Below are positions 52,838-61,368 of a stretch of DNA of 64,000 nt, piece after piece. Location of the stretch: NCBI GenBank assembly GCA_016125275.1, contig WGMB01000015.1:1-64000 (forward strand). The letters run 5' to 3'. Under the pieces are notes generated by a model. That model saw only the letters and a program-made list of their open reading frames with translations. It made no database searches and was not told where the DNA came from. Each line of letters begins with the position of its first letter. Position 1 is the first letter of the stretch. The stretch comes from Acidobacteriota bacterium. GTDB taxonomy: Bacteria > Acidobacteriota > Terriglobia > Bryobacterales > UBA6623. A program made the position numbers and the translations under genes.

Positions 52838-53586
52838 AGATCGGCACCGAAGACAAGAAGAAGACGATCCTGGCGGTCGGCCTGACGCTGGTGGCGCTGG
52901 GAACGGTCTACGTGCAGTTCTTCACGGGCGACGCCGGCTCCACGACGCCGCGCGCCGTCGCCTCCACCCAGCCCAAGAGCGCTCTGTCGCCCCAGGCCCG
53001 CCCGTCCCGCAACGTCGGCGCGGGCGCCGCCCCGGCCGCCGCCGTCTCCACCGGAGGCCGCCGCCGGGTGGTCCGCGTGGGCAACGCCTTCGAGCCCATC
53101 TGGCGCCGCTCGCATGACGACGACGCCTTCGATCCCCTCAACGAAGATCCCACCCTCGCCACCTCGCGGCTGGCCGCCGTCCGCGGCGTGAGCTTCGGCG
53201 GCGTCGAACGCAACATCTTCCGCTTCGGCGAGCGCAAGAAGGCCGTCGCGCCGCCCCCCGATTCCACCATCGCCGAAGCTCAGAAGCGCCAGCAGGAGTT
53301 CGCCGCGCGCGCCAAGGCCCAAAACCCCCAGCCCACCGCTGCGCCGGCCGAGCAGCCCCGCCGCGCGCCGCGCCTCACCTGGAAGTACTACGGCTACGCA
53401 GCCCCCTCCGGCGACGGCGAGCGCCGCGCCTTCCTGCTCGACGGCGAAGACGTGCTGATCGGCTCCGAAGGCTCGATTCTCAAAAACCGCTACAAATTGG
53501 TGCGCATCGGGCTCACCAACGTCGTCATAGAAGATATGCAGTTCAAGGAGGAGCAGTCGCTCGCGATCACCGCTCCCAAGGGATGA
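52834..53586 (+). CDS. PilP/GspC-like periplasmic protein
   Basis: 250 residues. N-terminal membrane helix (KTILAVGLTLVALGTVYVQFF), a long disordered Pro/Ala/Arg linker, then a small beta domain at about 180-250 (RLTWKYYGYA, RRAFLLDGEDVLIGSEGSIL, RYKLVRIGLTNVVIED) like the homology region of PilP and GspC, which contacts the outer-membrane secretin. No secretin gene (pilQ/gspD) lies in the window. Four bp overlap with pilO. Confidence 0.7.
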   Translation: MKIGTEDKKKTILAVGLTLVALGTVYVQFFTGDAGSTTPRAVASTQPKSALSPQARPSRNVGAGAAPAAAVSTGGRRRVVRVGNAFEPIWRRSHDDDAFDPLNEDPTLATSRLAAVRGVSFGGVERNIFRFGERKKAVAPPPDSTIAEAQKRQQEFAARAKAQNPQPTAAPAEQPRRAPRLTWKYYGYAAPSGDGERRAFLLDGEDVLIGSEGSILKNRYKLVRIGLTNVVIEDMQFKEEQSLAITAPKG

Positions 53587-53587
53587 G

Positions 53588-55213
53588 ATGAAGATTCGAG
53601 CTCAGCGCGGACGCTCCAACCAAGGCGGCTTCGCCTTGATCGCCATCCTGTTCGGCGCCGCCGTCCTGGCGATCGTGCTCGCGCGCGCCCTGCCGCGCGA
53701 CGCCATGAGCGCCCAGCGCGTCCGCGAAGAGCGCCTCATCAACCACGGCGAGGAATACGCCCGCGCCATCCAGCTCTACTTCCGCGAGAACAAGAAGTAC
53801 CCCGAAGAGCTCGACGACCTGGAAGATACCAACGGCGTACGCTACCTCCGCCGGCGCTACAAGGACCCCATCACCGGCGAGGACGAGTGGCGGCTGATCC
53901 ACATGGGGACCGACGGCCGCTTCAAGGATTCGCTGGTCTACGACCTCGAGGACGAGGAAGGCGCCGAGGGCGGCGACCCGAACTCAGTGCGCACCAGCGG
54001 GTCTTCCGGCATGGGTTCGCTCTCCCGCTCCGGCTCCTCCGATGCGCGGCGCGCCCGCATGCAAGCGAGCGCCGGCGCGGTGATGACCGGCTTCGACGGC
54101 GCCGAGCGAGCCCTCAAGGAGCGCGAATCGGCCGCGCCCGATCCCACCGACCGCAGCGCCCAGGGCCCCTACGGCGGACCGTTCCCCGGCCAGGAAGGCG
54201 CCGCCAATCAGCAGCCCGAGCTCGGCCCCGACGGCCAGCCCGTCGCGCCGGACTACTCCGCGACGCTGCCCGAGAACGTCCCCGCCAACGCCGGCCAGGC
54301 GCAGCCCGGCCAGATGCCGATTCCCGGCCTGCCCACCTCGCGCGGCGGCATCGGCTCTCGCCGCGACGCCCGCCAGAACCGCCTCGGCGGCGGCCTCGGC
54401 GGCTCCCAGCAGCAGTCGCCCACGGCCACGCCCGGCGGCTTCCCCGGCATGAGCCCCACCGGCGGAGTCGCCCCGCAGGCCGCCGACGTCATCCAGAAGC
54501 TGCTCACCACGCCCCGCCCCGGCGGCCTGGCCGGACTGCGCGGCGCCCAGAACGCCTTGCAGCAACAGCAGGGCCAACAGGGCCAAACCTTCCAGGAAGG
54601 CGTCGCCGGCGTGGCCTCCAAGGCCCAGTCCAAGGGCGTCAAGGTCTACAAGGGTGAGGAGCAGTTCAACCTCTGGGAGTTCGTCTACGACTACCGCAAG
54701 GATCAGGCCATGGCCGGCATGATGGCGGGCATGGGCGGCCAGGGCGCGGGGAACATCGATCCCACCCAGCCGGGCCTCACCCCGGGCGGCATGATGGGCG
54801 GCGCGCCGGGCGGCGCCGCAGGCCCAGGGGCGTTCGGCGCCGCCGGCCCGGGAGCGTTCGGCGGAGCCGCCGGACCCGGCGCCTTCGGCGCGGCGGGCGC
54901 CCAGCCCGGCATGCAGCCCGCCGACCCCACCGCCGGCTACCAGCCGCCCGACCAGACGACGACGGCTGCCCCCACCGATCCGGCCGACCGGCCGCAGCGC
55001 GGCACCGGCGGCGCGACCGGCCCCGGGACCGTCCCCACCCTGCCCGGCCAGACGACGCCCGACATGCAGAACCTGCCCGCCGACGTGCAAGAGATGGTGC
55101 GCCGGCAGATGGAGCAGATGCAACAGATGCAGCAGCAACAGCAGCAGCAGAGCAACAGCAACCGCAGCCGCCAGTTGACGCCCTCGTCCGCCTCGCCCCA
55201 GCCCAACCCGTAG
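53588..55213 (+). CDS. Pseudopilin-like protein with long low-complexity tail
   Basis: 541 residues. A prepilin-type N-terminus (SNQGGFALIAILFGAAVLAIVLARAL) has the Gly-Phe cleavage site but lacks the usual Glu at +5 (Ala there). The GspG-like core has AIQLYFRENKKYPEELDDLED, YLRRRYKDPITGEDEWRLI. From about residue 125 onward the chain is mostly Gly/Pro/Gln/Ala low complexity: GAFGAAGPG-type repeats near 410-440 and a Gln run (QMQQMQQQQQQQ) near the end. A small ordered island (KVYKGEEQFNLWEFVYDY) interrupts it. A pseudopilin with a C-terminal extension many times the normal size is unusual. Confidence 0.72.
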   Translation: MKIRAQRGRSNQGGFALIAILFGAAVLAIVLARALPRDAMSAQRVREERLINHGEEYARAIQLYFRENKKYPEELDDLEDTNGVRYLRRRYKDPITGEDEWRLIHMGTDGRFKDSLVYDLEDEEGAEGGDPNSVRTSGSSGMGSLSRSGSSDARRARMQASAGAVMTGFDGAERALKERESAAPDPTDRSAQGPYGGPFPGQEGAANQQPELGPDGQPVAPDYSATLPENVPANAGQAQPGQMPIPGLPTSRGGIGSRRDARQNRLGGGLGGSQQQSPTATPGGFPGMSPTGGVAPQAADVIQKLLTTPRPGGLAGLRGAQNALQQQQGQQGQTFQEGVAGVASKAQSKGVKVYKGEEQFNLWEFVYDYRKDQAMAGMMAGMGGQGAGNIDPTQPGLTPGGMMGGAPGGAAGPGAFGAAGPGAFGGAAGPGAFGAAGAQPGMQPADPTAGYQPPDQTTTAAPTDPADRPQRGTGGATGPGTVPTLPGQTTPDMQNLPADVQEMVRRQMEQMQQMQQQQQQQSNSNRSRQLTPSSASPQPNP

Positions 55214-55218
55214 TAGAT

Positions 55219-55848
55219 TTAACGGTCCCGAGCTGCGCCGTACAGGCCCAGCTCGCGGATCACCGCGGCGACCGGCCGCGGAACCATCCGCTCCCACGGT
55301 CGTCCGGCGGCGATCGCCGCCCGCACGGCCGACGACGAGACCGCCCGCGCTTCCGCCGGCATCGGCACCCGCACGATCCGCGACGCGAGCTCCGCCGGCG
55401 GCGCGTAGCTGCCTTCCCGCTCAGCCACGGCCAGCCGAAACTCCTCGAGCTGGCGCTCGATCGGCGGCCCCTCGCCGTAATCCCAGCCCACGATCCGTTC
55501 GGCGGCGTCCCTCCCGCACAGCACCACCGCCTCGACGCCCGGGCCGCTGAGCTGCAGCAGCTCCCGCGCCATCTCCAGGAACAGCCCGCCCTCGGTGGCC
55601 GCCGTCGCCCAGCCCGCATGCCCAGCCGTCAGCGCCGTCAGCATCCGCGCCCGCTGCTCGAACGAGGCGCCTTCGAACTGCTTGTGAGGAAAGCGTTCCG
55701 GCAGCGTGAACGCCACCTGGTCCAGCCCGGCCGCCTGCCGGGCGGCCTCGGCCAGCGCCACGTGGGCCGTCGTGGGTGGGTTGAAAGCCGAGGGAAGCAC
55801 GCCCAGTCGTCCCTGAGCGAGCGGACGGCCTTCCAGATAGCGCGCCAT
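55219..55848 (-). CDS. nadD: Nicotinate-nucleotide adenylyltransferase-like protein
   Basis: 209 residues from ATG 55848; the longer track frame runs into the upstream gene. Nucleotidyltransferase motifs: GVLPSAFNPPTTAHVALA (variant of GxFDPxHxGH, with the second His kept), and AVSSSAVRAAIAAG for the ISSTxIR signature. Together with FPHKQFEGASFEQR these suggest NadD-type transfer of AMP to nicotinate mononucleotide. The first His of the signature is replaced by Thr, so activity or substrate may differ. Last gene of the long minus-strand operon. Confidence 0.7.
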   Translation of the reverse strand: MARYLEGRPLAQGRLGVLPSAFNPPTTAHVALAEAARQAAGLDQVAFTLPERFPHKQFEGASFEQRARMLTALTAGHAGWATAATEGGLFLEMARELLQLSGPGVEAVVLCGRDAAERIVGWDYGEGPPIERQLEEFRLAVAEREGSYAPPAELASRIVRVPMPAEARAVSSSAVRAAIAAGRPWERMVPRPVAAVIRELGLYGAARDR

Positions 55849-55862
55849 GGCCGGAAAGGAGG

Positions 55863-56780
55863 TCAGCCGCGGTCGAACAAGGGCGCCGCCACCCGGTCGA
55901 GCTCTTCGTCGTTCCAGGCAGCCGGCCGAACGTCCCGGTGCAGCGACCAGCGCTCCACGTGCTCGATCGTCTCGTCCGGCTCCACCGCCCGGATCGGCCC
56001 GAGCGTCTCGATCTCCAGAAACATCTCGTTGGCGAACAGCTCCAGCGAGCAGCCCATGTCCGGATACTCCAGCCCGGGCTCGGCCTCGTAGGTTTTTACG
56101 AAGGCGTCGCCGCCCAGCAGATAAGCCGCCGCCGTGAGCGGCCGGAACAGCCCCGCCTTCTCCGGCGAAGACCGCCCAGGGTCTTGCCGCAGCACCAGAT
56201 AGCGCTCCAGCAGGCTCCAGCGCGGGTCGGTCCAGTTGGTGAACGCCCACATCACCAGCGGGTTGGAGGGCGGCAGATCCTCGGGATGCGTGCCGCGCGT
56301 CGGGAACGGAGCCACCGCCGCGCCGCCCGGCGCCATCATCGACAGCGTCCAGGGCGCGAACCGCAGCGGCCACTGCGAGCGGTTCGTCAGCCGATGCGTG
56401 ATCGTCGCCTCCGAACCCTCGGCCGCCAGCCGCGCCTCGATCTCTTTCTCGATGCCGGCCGAATCCACCGGAGACGTCGCCCGCAGCCAGTCCCCGCCCG
56501 TCTCCACCAGCGGCGCTTCGTTGTCCGGCGCGTAGCTGTACGAAGCCCTCTCCGGCCCCACCCAAATGCGGTGGCCGCCGTAGACCTTCCAGCCCTGCTC
56601 GCCGCTGAGCCGGCTTTCCTCGGCCGGCGTCATCTCCTTGAAGAAGTTCGGCCCGTCCGTCCAGCCGTAGCGCTGAATGCGCGGCCCCACGTCCGTCAAA
56701 ACGACGAGGTCCGCCTCGCCGTTGGCGAGGCGGACCGCTCGGTGGCCGCCGTAGCTGGTTTCCGCGATGCTGACCGACAC
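55863..56780 (-). CDS. DUF4380-like / mutarotase-fold protein
   Basis: 305 residues, no signal. The chain starts YGGHRAVRLANGEADLVVLTDVGPRIQRYG and continues KVYGGHRIWVGPE, APWTLSMMAPGG and a Glu-rich ending. The pattern of beta strands with GGHR and TxVGPR resembles the galactose-mutarotase-like fold of DUF4380 proteins, which bind or epimerise sugars. Recognition is by general resemblance and the substrate is unknown. 13 bp from the SDR gene and 14 bp from nadD. Confidence 0.6.
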   Translation of the reverse strand: MSVSIAETSYGGHRAVRLANGEADLVVLTDVGPRIQRYGWTDGPNFFKEMTPAEESRLSGEQGWKVYGGHRIWVGPERASYSYAPDNEAPLVETGGDWLRATSPVDSAGIEKEIEARLAAEGSEATITHRLTNRSQWPLRFAPWTLSMMAPGGAAVAPFPTRGTHPEDLPPSNPLVMWAFTNWTDPRWSLLERYLVLRQDPGRSSPEKAGLFRPLTAAAYLLGGDAFVKTYEAEPGLEYPDMGCSLELFANEMFLEIETLGPIRAVEPDETIEHVERWSLHRDVRPAAWNDEELDRVAAPLFDRG

Positions 56781-56793
56781 CGGTCCGAGTCTC

Positions 56794-57546
56794 CTAGTAG
56801 GTGGCCCGGCCGCCGCTGACGTCGTAGCACTGCCCCGTCACGAACGAGCAATCCGGGCTGGAGAGGAAGTGCACCACGGCGGCGACCTCCTCGACCGTGC
56901 CGGTCCGCCCGCGCGGAATGCGCGAGGTCATGTAGTCGACCTGCTCGGGAGTGAGCTGCTCCAGGATCGGCGTCCGAATCACGGTCGGCGACACGGCGTT
57001 CACGCAGATGTCCTTCTGCGCGGTCTCCTTGGCCAGGGACTTGCTCAACGCAATTACCCCCGCCTTGGACGCCGAGTAGGCCGTCATGTTCGGGTTGCCT
57101 TCCTTGCCCGCCAGCGAGGCGATGTTGACCACCCGGCCGTAGTTGCGCTCCAGCATCGCCGGCAGCGCCGCCCGGCAGCAGTAGAACACGCCGGTGAGGT
57201 TGATGGCGATCGTGCGATGCCAGTCCTCGTCGTTCTGCTCCCAGATCGGAGCCGCCCGTCCGGCCACGCCCGCGTTGTTCACCAAAATGTCGAGGCGCTG
57301 CTGGCGATTGCGCACCTCGTCGATGGCTCGCTGCACGGAGTTGGGGTCGGAAACCTCCATCTCCACCGCGAACGCCTTGCCTCCGGCCGCCTCGATCTTC
57401 GAGACCACCGCTTGAGCCGAAGCCCGGTCGAGGTCGCAAACCGCCACCGCGGCCCCGGCATTGGCGAGGCGCAATGATACGCCCTCGCCGATGCCGCGGC
57501 CCGCGCCGGTCACGACGGCTGTCTGTCCGGTTAGATCGAAGTACAC
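56794..57546 (-). CDS. Short-chain dehydrogenase/reductase (FabG-like)
   Basis: 250 residues from GTG 57546. Cofactor motif TGAGRGIG, NNAG at about 90, catalytic Ser (NIASLAGKEGN), Tyr-x-x-x-Lys in AYSASKAG and the C-terminal VTGQCYDVSGGRA, as in FabG and sugar dehydrogenases. NADP(H)-dependent reduction of a ketone or oxidation of a sugar alcohol; the adjacent mutarotase-like gene hints at carbohydrate. Only 3 bp separates it from rplI, so it belongs to the ribosomal-protein operon. Confidence 0.9.
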   Translation of the reverse strand: MYFDLTGQTAVVTGAGRGIGEGVSLRLANAGAAVAVCDLDRASAQAVVSKIEAAGGKAFAVEMEVSDPNSVQRAIDEVRNRQQRLDILVNNAGVAGRAAPIWEQNDEDWHRTIAINLTGVFYCCRAALPAMLERNYGRVVNIASLAGKEGNPNMTAYSASKAGVIALSKSLAKETAQKDICVNAVSPTVIRTPILEQLTPEQVDYMTSRIPRGRTGTVEEVAAVVHFLSSPDCSFVTGQCYDVSGGRATY

Positions 57547-57549
57547 AGC

Positions 57550-58209
57550 CTAGACCAAGCCTTCCTTGTCGGCGGCGTCCTCGAGGGCGTCGATCTCGTC
57601 GCCGTCCACCGGCTCGGCGGCCGCTGCGGCGGCGGCGGCTTGTTCCGCCGCAACCTTGGCGTTGGCGGCGGCCTGCGCCTCCATGGCAGCCTTCTCGGCA
57701 GCCATGGCCTCGGCCTGCGCCTTCGCCTTGGCTTCGCCGAACAGCTCGTCCTCGCGCCCCTCGGCGCGCACTTCCAGCCGAATCGACTGCTTCACATCCT
57801 TGTACAGGTGAATGCGGATGTCGTAGTCGCCGGTCTCCTTGATCGGCTTCTCCAGCAGGATCTTGTGCCGGTCGATCGGGAAGCCCTGCTTCTCCAGACC
57901 GTCAGCGATGTCGCGCGAGGTCACCGAGCCGAACAACTGGCCCGAGTCTCCGGCGCGGGTCACCACCCGCACCTTGGCGCCCTGCAGAGTGTCGGCCAGC
58001 TTGCTGGCGTCGCCGCGCAGCTTGGCGGCTTCGCGCGCCGCCGCCGCCCGCATCTCATCGAGCTGCTTCTTGTTGGCCGCCGTCGCCGGCATCGCCAGCG
58101 ACTTCGGGAACAGGTAGTTGCGCGCATACCCGGCCGCCACGGTCACGATGTCCCCGCGGTCGCCCAGGCTGCGGACGTCTTGCTTGAGAATGACTTGATC
58201 TGTCGCCAT
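57550..58209 (-). CDS. rplI: Ribosomal protein bL9 with Ala-rich acidic tail
   Basis: 219 residues, compared with about 150 in most bacteria. N-domain: VILKQDVRSLGDRGDIVTVAAGYARNYLFP. C-domain: LFGSVTSRDIADGL and HLYKDVKQSIRLEV. After residue about 150 comes a helical Ala/Glu/Lys stretch (AKAQAEAMAAEKAAMEAQ) and an acidic end (EPVDGDEIDALEDAAD). bL9 sits at the base of the L1 stalk and supports frame maintenance; the tail is an accretion of unknown role. Confidence 0.95.
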   Translation of the reverse strand: MATDQVILKQDVRSLGDRGDIVTVAAGYARNYLFPKSLAMPATAANKKQLDEMRAAAAREAAKLRGDASKLADTLQGAKVRVVTRAGDSGQLFGSVTSRDIADGLEKQGFPIDRHKILLEKPIKETGDYDIRIHLYKDVKQSIRLEVRAEGREDELFGEAKAKAQAEAMAAEKAAMEAQAAANAKVAAEQAAAAAAAAEPVDGDEIDALEDAADKEGLV

Positions 58210-58233
58210 GGTCGATCTCTCCTGCTCCGGGGC

Positions 58234-58587
58234 CTAGCCCTCGCCGCCGAACGACAGCAAGGCGATGTTGCGCGCCCGCTTGATGGCGCGCTTGAGCATC
58301 CGCTGGTGCTGCGCGCTGAGCCCGGTGTGCCGCCGCGGCAGAATCTTGCCGCCGTCGCCCACGAACTGCCGCAGCGTGTCGACGTCCTTGTAGTTGATGT
58401 CGTCGATCTTGTTCACGCTGAAGAAGTCGACCTTCTTGCGCCGGAAGAAACGCCGGCGGTCGCCGCCGCCGCCTCCGCGTCCGCCCCGGGACTCTCGTCC
58501 GTCCCGACCGTCGCGTCCGTCGCGCGAATCCCTCGAATCGGAATCGTCGTCGCGACGATCTTTGTTCTCGAAATCGTTGTCAGCCAT
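58234..58587 (-). CDS. rpsR: Ribosomal protein bS18 with Arg/Asp/Gly-rich N-terminus
   Basis: 117 residues from ATG 58587. The C-terminal 75 residues are standard bS18 ([62 protein letters not shown]). The first about 40 are RD/DG repeats ([14 protein letters not shown]) and Gly. bS18 pairs with bS6 on the 30S platform, and rpsF is the gene just upstream. Confidence 0.95.
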   Translation of the reverse strand: MADNDFENKDRRDDDSDSRDSRDGRDGRDGRESRGGRGGGGGDRRRFFRRKKVDFFSVNKIDDINYKDVDTLRQFVGDGGKILPRRHTGLSAQHQRMLKRAIKRARNIALLSFGGEG

Positions 58588-58627
58588 TGGTCTCAATCCT
58601 CGATATCAAGTGGTTTCCGCTCGTCGA

Positions 58628-59062
58628 CTAGCTCTCGTCGCCGTCCTCGGGAGAGCCCGGCGCCATCGGCGCGTCCGCCGTCGGACGGCCCGGCGCGTTC
58701 GCAACCGCCAACGTCGGCTTGCGCTGCGTGCGCTTCTCGCGTTGCGCCTGCACCTTGGCGACCCGCTTGAGGTCCTCGTCGATCCGCACGGTCATGAATT
58801 TGATGACCGGATCGGCCACGCGCAAGCGCCGCTCGATCTCCTTGGGCAGCTTGGCGTCTTCGGCCGAATACTGCATCAGCGTGTAGTACCCGTCTTGGTA
58901 CTTCTGCACCCGGTAAGCCAACCGGCGCTTACCCCACTTGTCGATTTTGTCGATCGTCCCGCCGCCGGTTTCGATGACTTCCTTCACCATCTCGGAGACG
59001 GCGTCGGCCTCATCTTCCAGCAGATCCGGCTTCACGATATAGATCAATTCGTAAATTCGCAT
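58628..59062 (-). CDS. rpsF: Ribosomal protein bS6
   Basis: 144 residues. MRIYELIYIVKPDLLEDEADAV, YRVQKYQDGYYTLMQYSA and FMTVRIDEDLKRV cover the bS6 fold. A Lys/Arg/Pro-rich extension with acidic end (SPEDGDES) adds about 40 residues. It sits before rpsR and rplI as in most bacteria, though ssb, commonly between rpsF and rpsR, is missing here. Confidence 0.95.
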   Translation of the reverse strand: MRIYELIYIVKPDLLEDEADAVSEMVKEVIETGGGTIDKIDKWGKRRLAYRVQKYQDGYYTLMQYSAEDAKLPKEIERRLRVADPVIKFMTVRIDEDLKRVAKVQAQREKRTQRKPTLAVANAPGRPTADAPMAPGSPEDGDES

Positions 59063-59082
59063 TCTTCCTCGTTGCGATGACC

Positions 59083-59649
59083 TTAGGCGCGACGGTTCGC
59101 TACCGCCATGGCCTTATCGGCGCCTTCGGCCAGATAGAGCTCCGCGACTTCCGCCGCGCGCTCCAGAATCAACTCCAACTCATCCAACTCTTCCTTGCGA
59201 AACGGCCGCAAGACGTAGCTTGCGCCGCTTCCGAACGGCCGCCCCGGGTGGATGCCCAGTCGCAGCCTCCAGAACACATCGGTTTGCAGCGACGAGATGA
59301 TCGACGCCGCTCCGTTGTGTCCCGCGGCCGAACCTCTCGGCCGCATCTTCATCCCGCCCCATGGCAGGTCCAACTCGTCATACACGGCCAGCAGCCGATC
59401 CGGCCCCAAGCCGTACTTGCTGAGCAGCATTTTGACAGGACCGCCGCTCAAATTCATGTACGACAGCGGTTTGGCCAAAATGACCTCCTCGCCGCCGATG
59501 CGTCCCAACCCCACCAGCGCGTTGCATTCCGGCCGAGTCACCCGAATGCCGTGCTTGGCGGCCAGCCGATCGATCAGCAGAAAACCCAGGTTGTGCGGCG
59601 TCAGCTCGTACTCCGGACCCGGGTTCCCCAAACCGACGATCAGTTGCAT
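59083..59649 (-). CDS. pth: Peptidyl-tRNA hydrolase
   Basis: 188 residues. LIVGLGNPGPEYELTPHNLGF carries the substrate Asn and catalytic His (PHNLG); AKPLSYMNLSGGPV and DELDLPWGGMKMRPRGSAAGHNGAASI supply the catalytic Asp and the second Asn. It recycles peptidyl-tRNA released from stalled ribosomes. 31 bp downstream of rplY; the rplY-pth pair is widespread, and here it leads directly into rpsF without ychF. Confidence 0.96.
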   Translation of the reverse strand: MQLIVGLGNPGPEYELTPHNLGFLLIDRLAAKHGIRVTRPECNALVGLGRIGGEEVILAKPLSYMNLSGGPVKMLLSKYGLGPDRLLAVYDELDLPWGGMKMRPRGSAAGHNGAASIISSLQTDVFWRLRLGIHPGRPFGSGASYVLRPFRKEELDELELILERAAEVAELYLAEGADKAMAVANRRA

Positions 59650-59680
59650 GGCCGCGTAACGGGGAACGATCGCCTCGATC

Positions 59681-60271
59681 CTAGGCTTCCGGAGCCGCGG
59701 TCGTGGTCTTCTCGCCGCGCTTGCCGATCACGCGCACCACCACCGTGTCCGGGTTCGCCACGAAGGTGAACTTGCCGCCGGTGTCGAGGTCGCTCAGCCG
59801 TACCGACTGGCCCGAGCGCAGCTCGGTCACGTCGATGTCGATCTTGCTCGGCACGTCGCCGGGCAGGCACTGCACCAGCGTTTCGCGCAGAATCACATCT
59901 TCCATGCCGCCTTCGTTCTTCACGCCGAACGGCAGACCGTGCACCAGCAGCGCCACCCGCGCGGTCACCTGCACGTCGGCGGCGACCCGCCGCAGGTCCA
60001 CATGCAGCAGCTCGCCGTAGACCGGCTCCACCTGCCAATCGGCGACCATGGCCGTGCCCTCGGCGCCGCCGCGCAGCGTCAGCACCCGGTTGCGCTCTTC
60101 CACGTGCGAGAGCAGCCGCGTCATCTCCTTCGAGCTCAGAGCCAGCGATTCCGGCTCCTTGTTGAGGCCGTACAGCGTGGCCGGCACCTGACCCTGGACG
60201 CGCAGCCTGCGGGCGGCGTTCTTGCCGCGCTCGGCGCGCTGGCCTACCTCGATTTCAAGCGTTTCAGTCAT
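59681..60271 (-). CDS. rplY: Ribosomal protein bL25 (CTC type)
   Basis: 196 residues, the long CTC form. N-terminal 5S-rRNA-binding domain (RGKNAARRLRVQGQVPATLYGL) and C-terminal TL5 domain (VNIDVTELRSGQ-like: IDIDVTELRSGQSVRLSDL). A short basic tail (RGEKTTTAAPEA) follows. Between prs and pth, the usual order. Confidence 0.95.
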   Translation of the reverse strand: MTETLEIEVGQRAERGKNAARRLRVQGQVPATLYGLNKEPESLALSSKEMTRLLSHVEERNRVLTLRGGAEGTAMVADWQVEPVYGELLHVDLRRVAADVQVTARVALLVHGLPFGVKNEGGMEDVILRETLVQCLPGDVPSKIDIDVTELRSGQSVRLSDLDTGGKFTFVANPDTVVVRVIGKRGEKTTTAAPEA

Positions 60272-60348
60272 TCCGTGCTCCTTGTCTGTCTGGCGCGCCT
60301 ATCCCAGGGGCGCCCTCCGCCCATCCGTCGGCTCGTCGCCCTCTTGTC

Positions 60349-61368
60349 TTAGTCGAACAGCTCGCTGATCGACGTCTCGTCGTGAATCGACGCGATCGCC
60401 CTGGCGAACAACAGCGCGACGCTCAACTGCTTGATCTTGCCCGTCGCCTCCGCCTTCTCGGTCAGCGGAATCGAGTCGCTCACCCACAGCTCCTTCAGCG
60501 GAGAGGCCGCGATCAGGTCCACCGCCTCGCCCGACAGAACCGGGTGCGTACAACAGGCCGAAACGGCCACCGCGCCCTGATCCATCAACGCCTGGGCCGA
60601 CTTGCACAGCGTGCCGGCGGTGTCCACCAGGTCGTCCACGATCAGGCAGGTCCGGCCGCGCACCTCGCCGATCACGTTCATCACGTCGGCGTGGTTGGGC
60701 TTGTCGCGGCGCTTGTCGATGATCGCCAGCGGGGCCCGCAGCCGCTTGGCAAAGCCGCGCGCGCGCTCCACGCCGCCGGCGTCGGGCGAAATGATCGTCA
60801 GGTCCGGCAGGTCCTGCGTCCGGAACTGCTCGGCCATCACCGGCGCCGCGTAGAGATGATCCACCGGCACGTCGAAGAAGCCCTGAATCTGCGCCGCGTG
60901 CAGGTCCATCGTCAGCACACGGTTCGCCCCAGCCGTCTCCAGCAGGCTCGCCACCAGCTTGGCCGAGATCGGCACCCGCGGCTTGTCCTTGCGGTCCTGT
61001 CGCGAATAGCCATAGTAGGGCAGCACCGCGGTGATGCGCTTGGCCGATGCCCGCCGCAGGGCGTCGAGCATCAGCAGCATCTCCATCAGGTTCTTGTCCA
61101 CCGGCGCGCAGGTCGGCTGCACCACGAAGACGTCCATGCCGCGGACGTTCTCTTTGATCTGCAGGTAGGTCTCGCCGTCGGAGAAGGTCTGGATCGAGGC
61201 CTCCGCCACCGGCGCATGCAGTTGGGCGCAAATCTCCGCCGTCAGGGCGGTGTTGGCCGTCCCGCTGAACACGCGCAGGCGTTTCCGTTCCTGCAAAGGA
61301 ACGGGCTGTATCGCGGGCGCCACGCTCGTACTCTCTACCTCTTCTCCCCGTTCCAGGACCGGCGACAT
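60349..61368 (-). CDS. prs: Ribose-phosphate pyrophosphokinase
   Basis: 339 residues from ATG 61368, which overlaps the end of ispE by 34 bp; GTG 61323 with GAGAG upstream is an alternative that removes a non-homologous leader. Motifs: FSDGETYLQIKENVRG, YGYSRQDRK, TMDLHAAQIQGFFDVPVDHL, SPDAGGVERA and the PRPP loop VDDLVDTAGTL. It makes PRPP from ribose 5-phosphate and ATP for nucleotides, His and Trp; apt, which consumes PRPP, lies in the same operon. Confidence 0.95.
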   Translation of the reverse strand: MSPVLERGEEVESTSVAPAIQPVPLQERKRLRVFSGTANTALTAEICAQLHAPVAEASIQTFSDGETYLQIKENVRGMDVFVVQPTCAPVDKNLMEMLLMLDALRRASAKRITAVLPYYGYSRQDRKDKPRVPISAKLVASLLETAGANRVLTMDLHAAQIQGFFDVPVDHLYAAPVMAEQFRTQDLPDLTIISPDAGGVERARGFAKRLRAPLAIIDKRRDKPNHADVMNVIGEVRGRTCLIVDDLVDTAGTLCKSAQALMDQGAVAVSACCTHPVLSGEAVDLIAASPLKELWVSDSIPLTEKAEATGKIKQLSVALLFARAIASIHDETSISELFD

